A stretch of DNA of 64,000 nt from Parietaria judaica (GCA_954871525.1 OX940863.1:41278501-41342500), one strand, 5' to 3'. Counted from the first letter of the stretch, positions 23,231-35,277 are shown. The notes: a model not told the origin generated them from the sequence alone. Numbers and translations are program-made.

Positions 23231-26200
23231 AGAACTTAAGGTACGGATATGAAAAGAAATAATAAGGCGCGAGAAAGAAATATAATATCACTACAGGAAA
23301 TTACAAAAGGAGTTCATTCATCATCAAGAAAGGAATTACAAAGAGTCGCAAAAGAAGACTTAACATTGAAAACAAACGATTTTTTTTACAAAAGGGCCGT
23401 CTTATACCACGGGCTCCGGAGGAGATAAGGCCTCGACGTTCGAGCCGTATTCACCGCACGATGAGGGCTCGAGGGGGTTACCCTCCGGAAGAAGGTCCTC
23501 TACTCGACGCCTGTCAATAGCCGGCGGCCTGCAGGGGGATAGCGGCGGAGAATTGGGGTCTCCGGCGGCTCTCTTCTCCAGCTCGCTCGCCTCGCCCTGA
23601 TGCGCGGCGTGAAGCTCACGCCATTTCGGCAAACGGGTCTTAAGACCCTCGATAGCCGCCGTAAGAGGAATCCTCTCCGCCAGACGGACGTTGGCTTGGT
23701 AAGCAGCGGCCCGGCGGTTGGCACTAACGGCCTGGTTGAGGAATCCAAACCTCTCCGAGGCGCGTTTCAACTTGGGTTGGGCACTTTCAAACAAGCGCTC
23801 CCGGCCGTGACGCTCCTCGGCTGCCTCAGTCTTCGCCTCCTCTTTGCCCGCGACGAGCTCCTTAAGTACAGCTCTAACCCGAGGGACCAGGCGATCCTCT
23901 TCATCGGGAGGCATATCGATAGCCACACCGACCCGAGCAAGACGGTGAGCCTTTATTCGAAGCTCCTCGGAAAGCTCTGCCTCGCATCGGCGAGAACGCT
24001 CCAGCTCCTCGGAGAGCTCCGCGTCCCTCTGGCAAAAACGATCCTGCTCTGCTCTGAGGAACTCTTCCCTGGCAGCCAAGGAACTCTTGTACTCCACGAG
24101 CTCGGCTTCAGCAACCCGACGCAGCGAGACTTCCAGCTCCATCGCGTTTCTGGCTTCATCGAGGTCCGAGGAGAGTTCCGCGGCCCGTTCTCGGGATTCC
24201 CGCTCATTGCGACAAGAAATCTCGAGCTGACCTCAGAGAACTGCGAGCTGCTCATTGGCCGCCAAGGCTTCCCTCTCGGCCTTGATGACAGACTGCTTCT
24301 CGCAGACGATCATGTCATTGAATCGCGCTAGAGCCCGGAAGAAGAGCGCGGTACCCTCATGATACCCCCCAGTCTCGTCGAGAGGTTCGTAGAGCTCTTG
24401 ATCGCCCATAGCTCCCAGGGTCAGACCCCTGCACGCCGCAGAAGAGTAAACCCCCCATTCCTCGGGAGGCCCACTCGGAGATGGCGTGGACGGGAAGCGA
24501 TCTTGAAGCACCGATCTCGAAGCAAACGCCTTGCCAGAGAACCGCGAAGAGGAAGGTTGCACCGGGACGTCTGGAAGAGAAGACGTGCCCCGACGCGGAG
24601 AAACAACACTCCCCGAAGGTGCTGCGAGAGTATCGGAGGGAGGAGCGAGAGAAACTTGAAAGTTGGCATCGCTGACCGGCTCAGAAACCGCCGCAGCTGC
24701 CAAATCCCCTGGAACGCCAGCGATAGGAGCGCCGGAAGAAGCCACCGGCTCGAAAGGCTCTGTAGGAGCAAACTCAAGACGCATACCTGTTTGCTGCCCC
24801 TCGAGTCGAACGGGAGCTCCCTCCTGAACGGACCTTTGGTCGGCAAGCTCGGAGGTCCCATTGTGGTCCCCTTCTTGCCGAACAGGCTCGATGAAATCTC
24901 CTCACCCCGCTCCTTGCTCGGCAAGCTCGGAGGCTTCACCTGTGCCTTTCAACAGCTCGACAAGTCCAGAAGCCTCTCCTTGTTTTATTTCTTGCCCGAT
25001 GGAGGTAACGTGTCCCCGATCCTCGGCAGATGTTGGTATTGAAAGTGCAAGGTCGACGGCGGATTCCCGCACAGCTCCGGCAGGAATCTCCCCAGATGGC
25101 GAAGGAGGAAGCTCTTGGCAAGGGGCGCGATATTCCTTACAGTGAGAAGAGGCCTGCAGGGGGCTCGGATCTTCCTAAAGGCGAGGAGAAATTCGCTGCA
25201 TTTCTCGAGGAGAGGCAGGTGGCACTACGGCGAGATCGTCGAAATCTTCGTCGAAGCCATCCCTTGCCCCCGAAGACGGTTCTCCTCCGCTCGGAGCATT
25301 CTTCGTCGCCTCGTTCCCACTCGGCGGCTCAAGGCCCGGGTTTTCCGTCGCAGCCTCTCGAGCAGGAGTACCAATTCGACGCTCGGTGGTCGGAGCGGAA
25401 ACCTTGACCCTCTTCACAGAAGGGGCGTCGGGTGTCTCTCCGGATGGCCGTCTGCCCAAAGGAGTATCATCTTGAGAAGACTCCTTCGAAGGACGAGGAG
25501 CAGATGAGCCCGTATCTCCTCGAGGAGACCTCGTCGGGGGACGATGAGTATCCCAAGAATGTGGGGGGATGGGGGCCGACTTTAACTTCGAGCGCTGCTC
25601 GTCGCGAGTATCCTCGAGAGGCCTCTTGCCCGATGAATTACCCCCTTGAGGAGTAAGGCCCAAGGGGCGAGGAGCGTCTGATCGCACCTCTGGCGGTTCC
25701 TGGACGGTTTTCTCGCCCCCGACGGGAATTTTCCCTTTCTTCTCGACGAGATCCAGCTTGGATCTCTTCTTCATTTTTGGAGCAGTTTTCCTCCGCTCCA
25801 CAGGAGACCCTTCCGGCACGGGCGTTCGAGAAAATCCCACCGGAAGAAGAGTATCTGGGGAAGGCCCGTGAACCCGAACCAACTGATAAACCCCAGATTT
25901 CACGAGGCGCTGACCCCCAAAATCCTTGCTCCAGTCCCGATGAGGGTTGGCGAGGAGGGCCTGGTGGATCTCGTTAAAATGTGCCTCGGCTTCCCCACCT
26001 TCCTCATGTTTATACCAGGGGAGATCTACCCCCTCGGGGACCCACTGCCTCGGCAGAAACTTGTGGTTGGGGCCGAAAGTAGTGCGGTCCACCTTCACGA
26101 AGAAATAGCGGTTCTCAAAGTCGGATTCATTCGAGGGTGTATTCTCGAGAATGTGGCCCCGAACACGATGGGAGAGGGAAAACTGGCCCAGATTCTTCGG

Positions 26201-26578
26201 ATTCCTCGACAACTTGAAGAGACGCATCAAGTCTTCGAGGGTAAGCTCGATTTTCTGCTCACAGGCGATGGCAAGCGTACACATTAGGAATCGGATAGTG
26301 TTAGGGCTCACCTGAGCGATAGGAACCCTGAAGGCATAGAGGAACGCCACGATCAAATTCGGCACTGGAAAATGAAGGCCGGCGGTCTTGAAGAACGATT
26401 CGTAAACACAGACATATTCGTTCCTGGGTGTGTCGGCAAGTTCACCTTCATAAGGGAGGCGTGCCGGGTAAAGCTTAGAATCGACGTACTGTTCCTTGAC
26501 AACTGCTAACCTCTCCTCACTCATAATGGAGAGAGGGCTCCGCGTCTTAAAGATCGGACCAACATCGGAAGAAGCCAT
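22565..26578 (-). pseudogene. Element C antisense gene: Transposase_28-like domain plus coiled coil
   Basis: This is the antisense accessory gene shared with D, E and F. The largest piece (26578-25175, ATG at MASSDVGPIF) holds the conserved N-terminal block: a YESFF segment followed by FPVPNLIV, then QVSPNTIRFL, a LEDLMRLF stretch and the NRYFFVK segment. This resembles the family 'putative gypsy type transposon' (Transposase_28). After a Lys/Arg/Pro-rich region a stop occurs at 25175. Coding-like sequence resumes at 24784-24233 (Pro/Ser-rich, then FNDMIVCEKQSVI) and 24142-23402 (long Glu/Arg coiled coil ending GDPNSPPLSPC). A second coiled-coil copy follows at 23230-22565. Stops and frame changes make it a probable pseudogene, unless some are introns. 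Role unknown; no catalytic motif seen. Confidence 0.7.
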
Positions 26579-27471
26579 CGAAATATTTGGGGACAAAGAA
26601 GGAAGAAATCCAGAAGATGGGTGAGAGAAAGAGAATTGCAGGATGAAGTCACAAGAAAGTTCAGAGAAGTTGTTGCGCTGTTTCGGAAGGTGTTTGAAGA
26701 AGGCGGGACTTCGAATTTGTAAGGAAAGGAAAGAAGGGAGGTAAACCGACGCATTGGCGATCCAACGGTCCAGATTTAAAGCGTGCGAAAGACATCAACG
26801 GTGGAGATTGTCGAGCCGTTGTATATCCCAAAAAAAAAACACCCGAGTACGAAGCGTCAGCATTAAATGCTGAAAAGATTTGTGTGGGATTCGAGACTGA
26901 CGTTCTGGGAAACTGAATCGCTATGGGGCCCAGGGACAGGAACTGTCGGAAAGGCTAAAAGTCACTAAGAGAGGAGCCCATCGCGGGCATTCCCATCGCA
27001 GGCATTCCCATCGCAGGAATTCTCATCACCGGTATCCTCATCGCAAAAACTTCCTCAAAGGAGATATAGTTCCTCGAGGGAGAAACTTCCTCGTCGAGGG
27101 TTGCTTACGTAAATAGCTCATCGCATGATAGCCCATCGAGGGAGAGATCCAACAAATTGCGATGAGGTTCCCCGACAACATGCATCGGGGCAACCGAGTC
27201 AACTAAGTGGTCGATGGAGTTCGCAAACATCTTTGGCCGTTCGCACATACATATACATATACGATTAAGCAGGCAAGCAAGCCCGAAAGGGAGCAAGCGG
27301 AAACAACCAAGGGGGGACGAAAAGGAGACTTGGCGAGGAAAAGAAGCAATTTAACAATATAACCACGCGAGGAGCCGAAGAAGCAATCATCGACCGGGAG
27401 GATAACTAATGCCGGCTAGAACCGATCTCCGAAACAGTTATACTTCATTTTACCAAGTGTATACACTTGAT
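26579..27471. other. Element C, region between antisense gene start and polypurine tract
   Basis: It should hold the promoter and 5' untranslated region of the antisense gene, though I saw no clear TATA box on the minus strand. A small triple repeat, gggcattcccatcgca and variants, lies at about 26979-27040. No ORF is supported. Confidence 0.5.
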
Positions 27472-27487
27472 AAAATGGGGGACTAAC
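27472..27487 (+). other. Polypurine tract of element C
   Basis: aaaatgggggactaac directly precedes the 3' LTR. Confidence 0.85.
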
Positions 27488-28378
27488 TGTTAAGGTCGGA
27501 TTTGGTCAAATCCATCCTCAACACAACTCGTGTCGTTTTGCCCACAAACGACATGAAAAGGGGCGAGGAAGTTCAGCCCCGAGGGGGATTATCCCCGACG
27601 AGGATAATCTTCGAGGAAGCTCATCATCCGAGGGGATTATCCCCGACGAAGATAATCCCCGAGGAATTTCTACCGCGAGTGGAACAATCTCCGACGAAAA
27701 TCATTCCCGAGGAAGCTCTACCGCGAGTGGGATTATTCCCGAGGAAGATCATCCCCGAGGAGGTCTGATCGCGAGGAAGCACAGCCACACAAAAGCAAGT
27801 TGCGGTGAAGTGTCCCATCACACTCGACGAGGAATTATACAGAACCGATGACGGCTGAAGGGACGTGCATTTAATGAAGCTCACCTACCCACTCGATAAA
27901 AGGCGTCATCGCCGGGGCTTGCAAGGCCCGATGATGGCTGAAGGGACGTCCATTTAATGAAGCTCACCTACCCAAAATGACAGTCTGCTCGGAAGCGACA
28001 TAAAGCAGAAACCCGCTTTGCTTTCCATCGAATCACTCTGGGACGCGAATGATTAAAAAGGGAAAAGGCGAGAAAAATGCTAGGGGGCATAATGTAAATT
28101 GTAAACTCTATAAAAGGCAAAGATAAGCCTCATTCTAGGGGAGGAAGAAAGAGGGGGGGCTGAAAAAAAGGGAGAAATCTTGTAATAGAGAAAAGGCCAA
28201 GGAAATAGAGAAATCTGATGCTCATAATCCTTCATCTGTCCAGCTATTCAACGGAAGAAAACCGAGCTCATTTCGGAAATTATAATAAAACAGAGATATT
28301 CATCATTTGCTGTTATTTATTTGTTATTTGATGATTGTCTTTGTGACTGGAAAAGGGTGGTGAAAAACCCCCTCTACA
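27488..28378 (+). repeat. Element C 3' LTR
   Basis: TGTTAAGG...CTCTACA, 891 bp, nearly identical to 18992-19879. The main differences are a 16-bp repeat-unit gain near 27636 and a 14-bp loss near 27838. It is followed by the target duplication GTACA. Confidence 0.95.
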
Positions 28379-28560
28379 GTACATGAATTGTAAAAGCTAG
28401 GATTCCTAGCTTTTGGTTTTTTCTAAAAACAAATATACGGTTTTAGTCTATTTTAGTCTTTTTGGCCTAAATAATTCTTTTACCAAATGCTAAATCAGTT
28501 TTTGTTACCAGCAACAACTGTTTTATAAACAATTTACCAAACACATGCCTGTTTTTTTTC
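28379..28560. other. Right part of the sequence interrupted by element C; possible MITE end
   Basis: After the GTACA duplication the sequence continues what was left at 18991. A perfect palindrome with 11-bp arms lies at 28392-28414 (aaaagctagga / tcctagctttt). Near 28540 ccaaacacatgcc loosely mirrors the ggtgcgtttgg at 18867. Not certain enough to name a family. Confidence 0.35.
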
Positions 28561-30093
28561 AAAAACAGTTTATTTTTTAAACTAAAACTAAAAATAATTT
28601 TTGTAAAAATTAAGTTGTATCGGGCAAGGTTCAACTTACCGAAATTGCCGATAAATCGCTTGCCGTTTTCGACGGATTTTTGGATAACTTACCGATTAAT
28701 CGACGGAAAACTTATAATAATGTAGCTTACCGATTACCGACACTTTTCGATAATTATCGACGGATTATAGACACTTTTCAATACTTTTCGACGGAAAACT
28801 TATAAAATATTTTTAAGCTTATATTTGCCCAATTTTGAAATAGTGTGTTAAAAATAGCAAAAATAAAAGCATGTCATGATAATTATTGAATCTATTATAT
28901 TATCTAATAGCATGTCATGATATAAAAAATAATATCATACACAAACATATATAAATAAAATCATACACAAACACAATAATTCCATCACATAAACTTAGAA
29001 GAATTTTGCCGCAATTATGAGAAAAACCGAATTAAGCTCAAATGTGAAAATAATTTACATTAAAATCACATATTATTATTTTAAAAAATATTTAATCAAT
29101 GAAAACACCAAAAAAATGAATAGATTACTTCACAAATCACAAAAAATAAACTTAGAAGACTTTTGCAGCAATTATGAGAAAATTCGAATTAAGCTCAAAT
29201 ATGCAAAAAAAAAAAATATATATATACCAAAATCACAGATTAATATTTCAATAAATAATTAATGAAATAAAAACATTAAAAATTTAATAAATTACTTCAA
29301 AAATTAAAAAATATGAATTTCTAGACTTTTTACACAATGAAGTCTTGTAATATGAAAACTAAAGAGCTCAAAAGCTCAAACATTCATATTTCTTAGTAAC
29401 TATAATATTTTAAACCCTATACAATTAACAAATCATAACAAAATATGTACATTTTTAGTAAATTCCTAAATTCAAAACTTTATATACTTTTGCCTAACAA
29501 GCATAATAATTCGTATTTAAACTAAATCTAACAAAATAATTATAAAATAAGTCATCAAAACATGTTTTCATAAAAAAATATATTCATAAGAATGCAAAAA
29601 ACTAAGTAAAGATGATAAAGTTCCAATCTTTACTCATTTGTAAACATAAATCACATATGAAACTAACTCTTTCTATTTGAACTCATGAAAATGCCCTAAA
29701 AATCGTATTAATAAGTATATATCAAAGAAGACATGATTGATTCATATATATGTAACATTATAAGTCATAAATTTACAAAAAATTACAAAAAATTCCAAGA
29801 AAATCGGTTTAAAAATGAATAAATAAAAAACTTTAGAAACTTAAGCCAAGAATCGATTAATCAGTGAAAATATGAGAATCTGTCGAAAAATTGGCAACTT
29901 ACCAGTCCGAAAATCAAGTTTTCGTATAACATTTGGTCGTCGGCTGTCGAAAACACCGAAAAGTCTCTAAAAATTAATTTTTTAATTGACCAAAAAGTAC
30001 CAGATTTTTACACTGAAAATAGCAAAAATTGACTGGTAAAAAGGTTATTGATTTTTGCGATTTTTGCCGAAAAGTTCATAAAACGATAACTGG
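28561..30093. other. AT-rich intergenic region, no gene seen
   Basis: About 28620-28800 holds repeated cttaccgat and atcgacgg words that might be subterminal repeats of a decayed DNA transposon; some recur near 29900-29990. The 81-residue ORF at 29017 is compositionally driven (Lys/Ile/Asn) and not credible. Confidence 0.5.
28989..29215 (+). repeat. Imperfect tandem duplication, period about 159 bp
   Basis: Two copies of a unit starting aaacttagaagaattttgcc (28990) and aaacttagaagacttttgca (29149) share the following atgagaaaa and gaattaagctcaaat words. Confidence 0.7.
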
Positions 30094-31056
30094 TGTAGAC
30101 GTGAATTCGCACACCAACAGTCACGTGATTTGTGAATGGGATTTCGATTTGAATTTGCTAAGAACTTTGTGGATCTTGACCTCCGCGTCGTCAATACTCT
30201 GACGTTGACAAAAATGAAAATAAAGCAACTAAAAGCACCAAAGGTTTTTTTAGAGAGGTTCGTCCCAATGCGGTAGTTGACTACATCCTCTGTAAGTTTA
30301 TTGATGATGAAAAGACCAGTCGAAACCATAAGCCGATTCCAAGTTGATCGAAAAAGATAGATTAAACACTCTGAAAAATACAAATCTCGTAGTCTTTTCT
30401 CTCAGGGTGAATGCTTGCGTGTGTGTAATGGAGCTGTCTTCTTGCTTTTATAGGCCTCCAATTTCTGCCCGTTGGTAGTAGACGTTGGTAGTGGCATTGA
30501 GTTCGGAGCTTGACTTGCTGTTGAGCTGACACGTGGGCCACTTCTTGAGAGAATTGCGCGATCGTGGACTTTGACTTAACGTTGTCGGAGTTTGAATCTT
30601 GGTCGTGGCGATTTTTCTGTTCGGGCTTCGGAAGGTTTGAATCGAGACTGTTGACTTGATTTGTCCGGGATCTAGTGCTTAGTTGGCGTGTTCCTGCTCG
30701 AACTTCTTTGTTGGAAACTTATTCCTGCTTGGGCCTTAGCTAAGCGTATTCGGCTTTTGCCTTAGGCTAATGTGGCGTTCACATCCTGCTCGGGTTCATT
30801 ATCATTCTTGACACATTGTCTGCTCGCGTCCCTTTGGAGCACGTTCTGCTAGGGACGAGCCTTTGCATTATTGGCTTCAGATTCTGATCGGGCCCAAGCA
30901 CTGGTAGGTGTTTATTAGGCTTTTGGCCATGTATCTCATAGGCCCATTTGTGTGGATATTCAACTATATTCACAACTTTGGTCTTAAATTACATGAATCG
31001 TAAATTTAATTATTGACCTTATTATTCCAATTACGGAACTAATGTTCAAATCAACA
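30094..31056 (-). repeat. Element D 3' LTR
   Basis: The minus strand reads TGTTGATTTG...CTACA. It matches 46776-47601, with a 13-bp extra repeat near 30475 and about 80 bp missing near 30720 relative to the other copy. TATA box on the minus strand (complement of cttttatag) at about 30446-30454. Confidence 0.9.
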
Positions 31057-31070
31057 GTTAGCCCCCTACT
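31057..31070 (-). other. Polypurine tract of element D
   Basis: On the minus strand agtagggggctaac directly precedes the 3' LTR at 31056. Confidence 0.85.
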
Positions 31071-31478
31071 ATAAAAAAATACGAAGTATTATTTATAGTA
31101 TTATAGTTGATATAATTATATAAAATTCGTGATGAGAATTAATTAAATTTGCGAATTCAGAAACTTTCGTAACTCTTGCCGCAAAATTAAATTAATTGAG
31201 GGACATCAGAATTGTTTTTATGATAATATCGTATTCTTCAGGGATCGAGCTATGCAGTTTTTTGAAATCGAAATGATTTCAAATTTTTTGGGGGGAATAG
31301 TTAGTGACACGTGTCACTCTGCTCGGGCTTCAAATGTGATAGGACTCTTAGAATTTTGCTGACTTGGTCAGCTAATTGACCTGCTGATGTGGCCCGACCA
31401 GGAATTCGATCTCAGCCGTTGGATGAGATGATGCGCGAGAATCGAGGAAACCCTAGCCACACGATGCTGGTCGATCTT

Positions 31479-31886
31479 CGAGTATAAAAAAATTCGAGTG
31501 CTCTCCATTAAAGCTTGTTACATCATTGGTCAGTTTCTGGTCGGTGCACCTCTTCGAATTCAGGTAATTGCCATCTCTCTCTTCTATTTAAACTCTTCTC
31601 TGTCTTCCTTCTTCATTTTCGCATTCGAGAGAGGATCAAAGCTTCTATTCGCCATTGTTGAGTTTTTGCAATTTCCTTCGAGCTTCCTCGCCTTAGATTT
31701 CTAGGTTCTTTCTTTGCTTTTTGCTCTAGGTTTTAGATTCCATTAAATTTTTTTTACCAGAAATAGGGCATATTTAGGCTCTGTGTTTTGGAGTTTCTGG
31801 GTTTTGGTTTGAATTCTTGGGTTTAGTTCGATGATCTGGGTTAACTTTTCTGCGTTTTTTGTGCTCTTTCTCTAGATCGAGATTAA
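31479..31886 (+). promoter_or_regulatory. Candidate promoter and leader intron of the element D antisense gene
   Basis: A TATA-like box (gagtataaaaaaatt, about 31480-31494) is followed by a short leader exon. A donor at 31564 (cag|gtaatt) and an acceptor at 31875 (tttctctag) bound a 312-bp intron, leaving the ATG 11 bp into the next exon. This is the normal layout of a plant nuclear gene. Splice calls are by eye. Confidence 0.55.
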
Positions 31887-34864
31887 ATGGCTGACAGTAG
31901 CAAGAATGGTGGGTCTAAGGGCTCAGTTTTGGTCTCGGAGTTTCTTCGGACCGAGTCGCCGAGGTCCCGGCTGAGGGAAGATGATATTCTGAGGTCGGAA
32001 TATGATATTCTGGAATCTGTACCTCTTTGGGTCCCAGATTCCGACGAGTTCGCGGACACGACCAGGGATGATTGGGTCTGCATTTATGAGCGGTTCTTCA
32101 AGGACCACGGGTTGAGGTTCCCGATCCCGAAGCCCATTCTCAGATTTGTCCATCAGATGGGCATCTCTCTGGCTCAGTTGAGCCCGAATTCCTATAGGAT
32201 CCTGTTAGTTTACTTGATTTGGTGTCGGGAAGTGAGCTGCGACCTGTCACTTCTAGACATGCTCAAAGTGTTCACGGTCAAGAGGAATTCTAAGGCTGAG
32301 GGTACGTTCTATATTTCGGTCAAAGGTCACAAGGGTGACTTTATTAAGGGTATCCCGAACAAAGACGATGGGTGGCAGGATAGGTATTTCTTTTTTAATC
32401 CTTGCCCGGGGTCCTTTGGTACTTGGGACAGTTATGCCAATGTTTGGGCTCACGAGATCGGTAAACTTCTGATCCTTTTTTGCTTGAATTTGTTCCTGTT
32501 TCGATATTTTCTGATTTGTTTTCTTTTTATTTCTTAGATCGGAAAGGAAAGAAAGTGAATTCGAGGCATCTTAGCGTCGAGTGGGAAGCTAAGAACGAGG
32601 TTCTGTTCCCTGGGGGAGGCATCGAGTGGAAAGAGTTGACCGATGAGAGGTTCTGTGCCATTGGGGTCTGGTATCGCGGCCCCAACTACACCTTCGAGGA
32701 ATACGACCAGACTAAGGTCGAAGAAGAAGTTGTAGAAGAACAAGTCGGGAACGAAGGTATGATTTTTGGGCAGGATTTTATTTTTAGCTCGGGTAGACAC
32801 ATTTTGTTTGTTCGGGTTTTTCTGATAGGATTTTTCTTTTTGCAGATATGACTTCTGAGCCAAACTACCAGGAGTTGAGGGCTCAGCGCGCAGCTGCCAA
32901 AGCTGCCGCCAAGGGAAAGGAGGTTCAGCCTCAGGGGGTTGGGAGCTCCTCCCGTACCGACCAATCTGGTCGGGATAAGGAGGCTCCTAAGGAGAGTGAG
33001 TCGCGGAAAACGGCTCCAGGTCAGCCTGTCGGGGGCATGAAGTGGAGTCGAGGCCACAGATGGCGCCGAAGCAGGTCCCGGAGGGGACTGTCCAATATGC
33101 GGCTGAGCGGGAGGCTGCTCGGGCCGCTGCTGAGCGGGAGTTCGTCGTTATTTCCGACGAGGAGCCCGTGCTGCCGATGATGGGGAGTCCTGAGCCGATG
33201 ATTTTTTCTGCCCCTGCGGCAGTCGGAACTCCGAGCTCCCTTGTTCAAGGGAAGCGGGCTCGTTCTGTTGGAGAGGAAGTTGCTCGAAAGAAGGCTAAGG
33301 GAGACAAGCCTGCTCAGAAGGCGACCGAGCCTTCTTCCGAGGTGGCTCGTCCAAGGAACACCAAGTCCTCTAGCAAGGGCTATGGTTCTGGGAGACCTGG
33401 GGTTTCCTATAAGAAGACGGCGGGTCGAACTCGTGATTCGACTAGGGATTCTTCCAACCAGAAGGTCGAGAATCCTGCTTTTGAAACTTCTCCTGCCAAG
33501 GCGGCGGCTCGGGTACTCAAACCGAGATCAAGAGGACTGCAAAGGTGGCCTAGTACGGGGAAAAGGGCCTTCATGAGGCTCCCAAAGTGGATAGGAACTT
33601 GATGAAGCAATTGACGGGCAAAGGAATGCCCCATGTTCAGGATGATGCTGTCTCCCACCCTCAGGAGTACAATGCTTTGGCTTCCTTACAAGTTAAGGTA
33701 AATCAGGTATCACAATTTTCACCTCTTCTTTGTTTTCTGCAAATTCGCAACTATTTTTCCTTTGGAAATTACTAAGTAGTTTCCACTTTTTCCGTTTGAC
33801 AGCTGGGGGCATACATCAATGACCTGGTCCTCAAGTATGAGGGCACGATCGACGGCCTTAAGAGGAAGCTGGCCGCCGCTGAGGGCGAGGGAGTGAAGGC
33901 CGAGCTGGCGGATAAGAAAGAAGAGCTGTCTCGGGTGAACGCCGAGCTCGAGAAAAACTCCAGGGAGTTGGCCTTACAGAAGAAGGAGGTTGCCGAGCTG
34001 AAGCACCAGATCAGCAAGAAGGATGGTAAAATCAAGGCGCTGGAGATCACCGAGCTGGATCTTCGGGAGAAGATTGCTAATGCCTCTGCCTTGGTGTCTG
34101 AGGCCCAGGCGAATGAGAACAAGGCGATCAAGATGCTCCCTACTTCCGATGTTGCGCTGAGCCGAGCTGAGAATAGTCTGAGGGAGCTCCGCGAGGAGTT
34201 GATTGCACTGAAGGTGGAGTACAATTACACTATCGACGCATTGACCCAGGCCAGAGAGAAGGCCTCTGGTGAGAAGGAGGCGACCAAGGCTGTCCGGCGT
34301 AAGTACCGAAAGCGTGTGCATCAGAGGGATGCCGTGATTACCCACCATCCGAAGGTCGCATACGACACCAAGATCCTGAACCAAGTTCAGGGTAACATTG
34401 CTATCATTGGTGAGATCCTCGATGGCAAGCTCACTGACTTTCCGGGCGAGCTGGAGATCCTCACAGAAGATCAGTGTGTGTATGAGGGCATCTTGGCCGA
34501 GCAGCCGGCTTTTGTGGTGGATTCTCCATCCCTCTCCCTTGAGCAAGACTTGACAGAGGGTTTTGATGTTGCAGATCAAGAAGTCCTTTTGGTGGACCAG
34601 CCGACCAGGGCCGCTCCTTTTGAGCATCAGGGGCTCGATGAAAATCCTTCCGTGCTGATCCCTGCCGAGCTGAGCCAAGAGGTGACGGTCCTCACTAAGG
34701 CAACCCCAGATAAGACCGCCCCCGTCGAGCTGAACCGGGATGCGACCGCCCCTGCTGAGGTTGCTCCGACCTCGATTGCCCCGACTGAGCCGACCCTGAC
34801 CGAGCACGACCTGACCGAGCCCAACCTGACTGAGCCCACCCCGACCGAGCATAACCCGACTTAG
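31887..34864 (+). CDS. Element D antisense gene: Transposase_28-like protein with coiled coil, spliced
   Basis: Exons: 31887-32460, 32538-32756, 32846-33697 and 33803-34864. Introns are GT-AG, 77-105 bp, and exon phases agree. The N-terminal domain (exons 1-2) has WVCIYERFFKDHGLRFPIPK, QLSPNSYRIL and DGWQDRYFFF, matching the other antisense genes here and resembling Transposase_28. Exon 3 is basic and Ser/Pro/Ala-rich (KRARSVGEEVARKKAKGDK), with one apparent 1-base frameshift near 33040. Exon 4 is a coiled coil (residues KAELADKKEELSRV onward) followed by an unusual tail of about ten Thr-Glu-Pro/His repeats. The gene lies between the polypurine tract and the integrase, head to head with the 3' LTR. 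Function is unknown; the coiled coil suggests an oligomer and the basic stretch a nuclear protein (inference). Confidence 0.75.
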
Positions 34865-35277
34865 CCAACCTCACAAGAAGGGACTTTCGCCGACGCTGCT
34901 CAGAGAGAAGACGCGCAGCTTTGAGCTCTCAGCTCTTTTTTTTTATGAATAAGTGTTAAACAATATTTATGAACCCTTTTTTGTAATATTTTTTGTTTGT
35001 TTTCGCAAGTACTTCCACCCGTGGTTAGGGATTTTTTTTTCCTTTTTGATAGTAGAATAATCTTAGTTATTTATAAAACAGTTGGTCGGGATACCCGGCC
35101 AGAGTGTTGAATTCCAGGCCGAATACTCCAATTCCATTCCCAAGTAAAAATATTTTTGTTACAGGCTTGGTATTCCCATTTTAGGTGATAATAAAGGAAA
35201 AATAAATAGTGAAATTTAGTTCCTTTGGAAATTTAGGCCTGGTCGCCAGATGTTTGCTTGCTGCGCCGTAGGTTGCC

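Larger units (their letters stand above)
18992..28378 (+). mobile_element. Element C: young non-autonomous LTR retrotransposon carrying an F-box gene
   Basis: Complete element of 9387 bp with LTRs at 18992-19879 and 27488-28378, primer site, polypurine tract and a perfect 5-bp target duplication GTACA (18987-18991 and 28379-28383). The LTRs differ by roughly 18 substitutions plus a few indels by eye (about 98% alike). Inside there is no protease, RT, RNase H or integrase. The order is a 47-codon gag-start remnant, an F-box ORF on the sense strand, minisatellites, and an antisense Transposase_28-like gene. Layout and primer site (gtttggcgcccaccg) fit a Tat-like gypsy derivative that is mobilised in trans (inference). 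Confidence 0.92.

Noticed and set aside
23600..24331. 243-residue plus-strand ORF in element C
   Set aside because: Opposite strand of the coiled-coil exon; no similarity to gag or pol.
19880..28378. Hidden RT or integrase in element C
   Set aside because: I looked for YxDD, DNGPQF and TPRRATGETP-like motifs on both strands and found none.
29017..29262. 81-residue ORF rich in Lys, Ile and Asn
   Set aside because: AT-rich intergenic sequence with a tandem duplication; no motif.
33974..34852. 292-residue minus-strand ORF
   Set aside because: Shadow of the antisense gene's coiled-coil exon; only the plus frame matches E and F.
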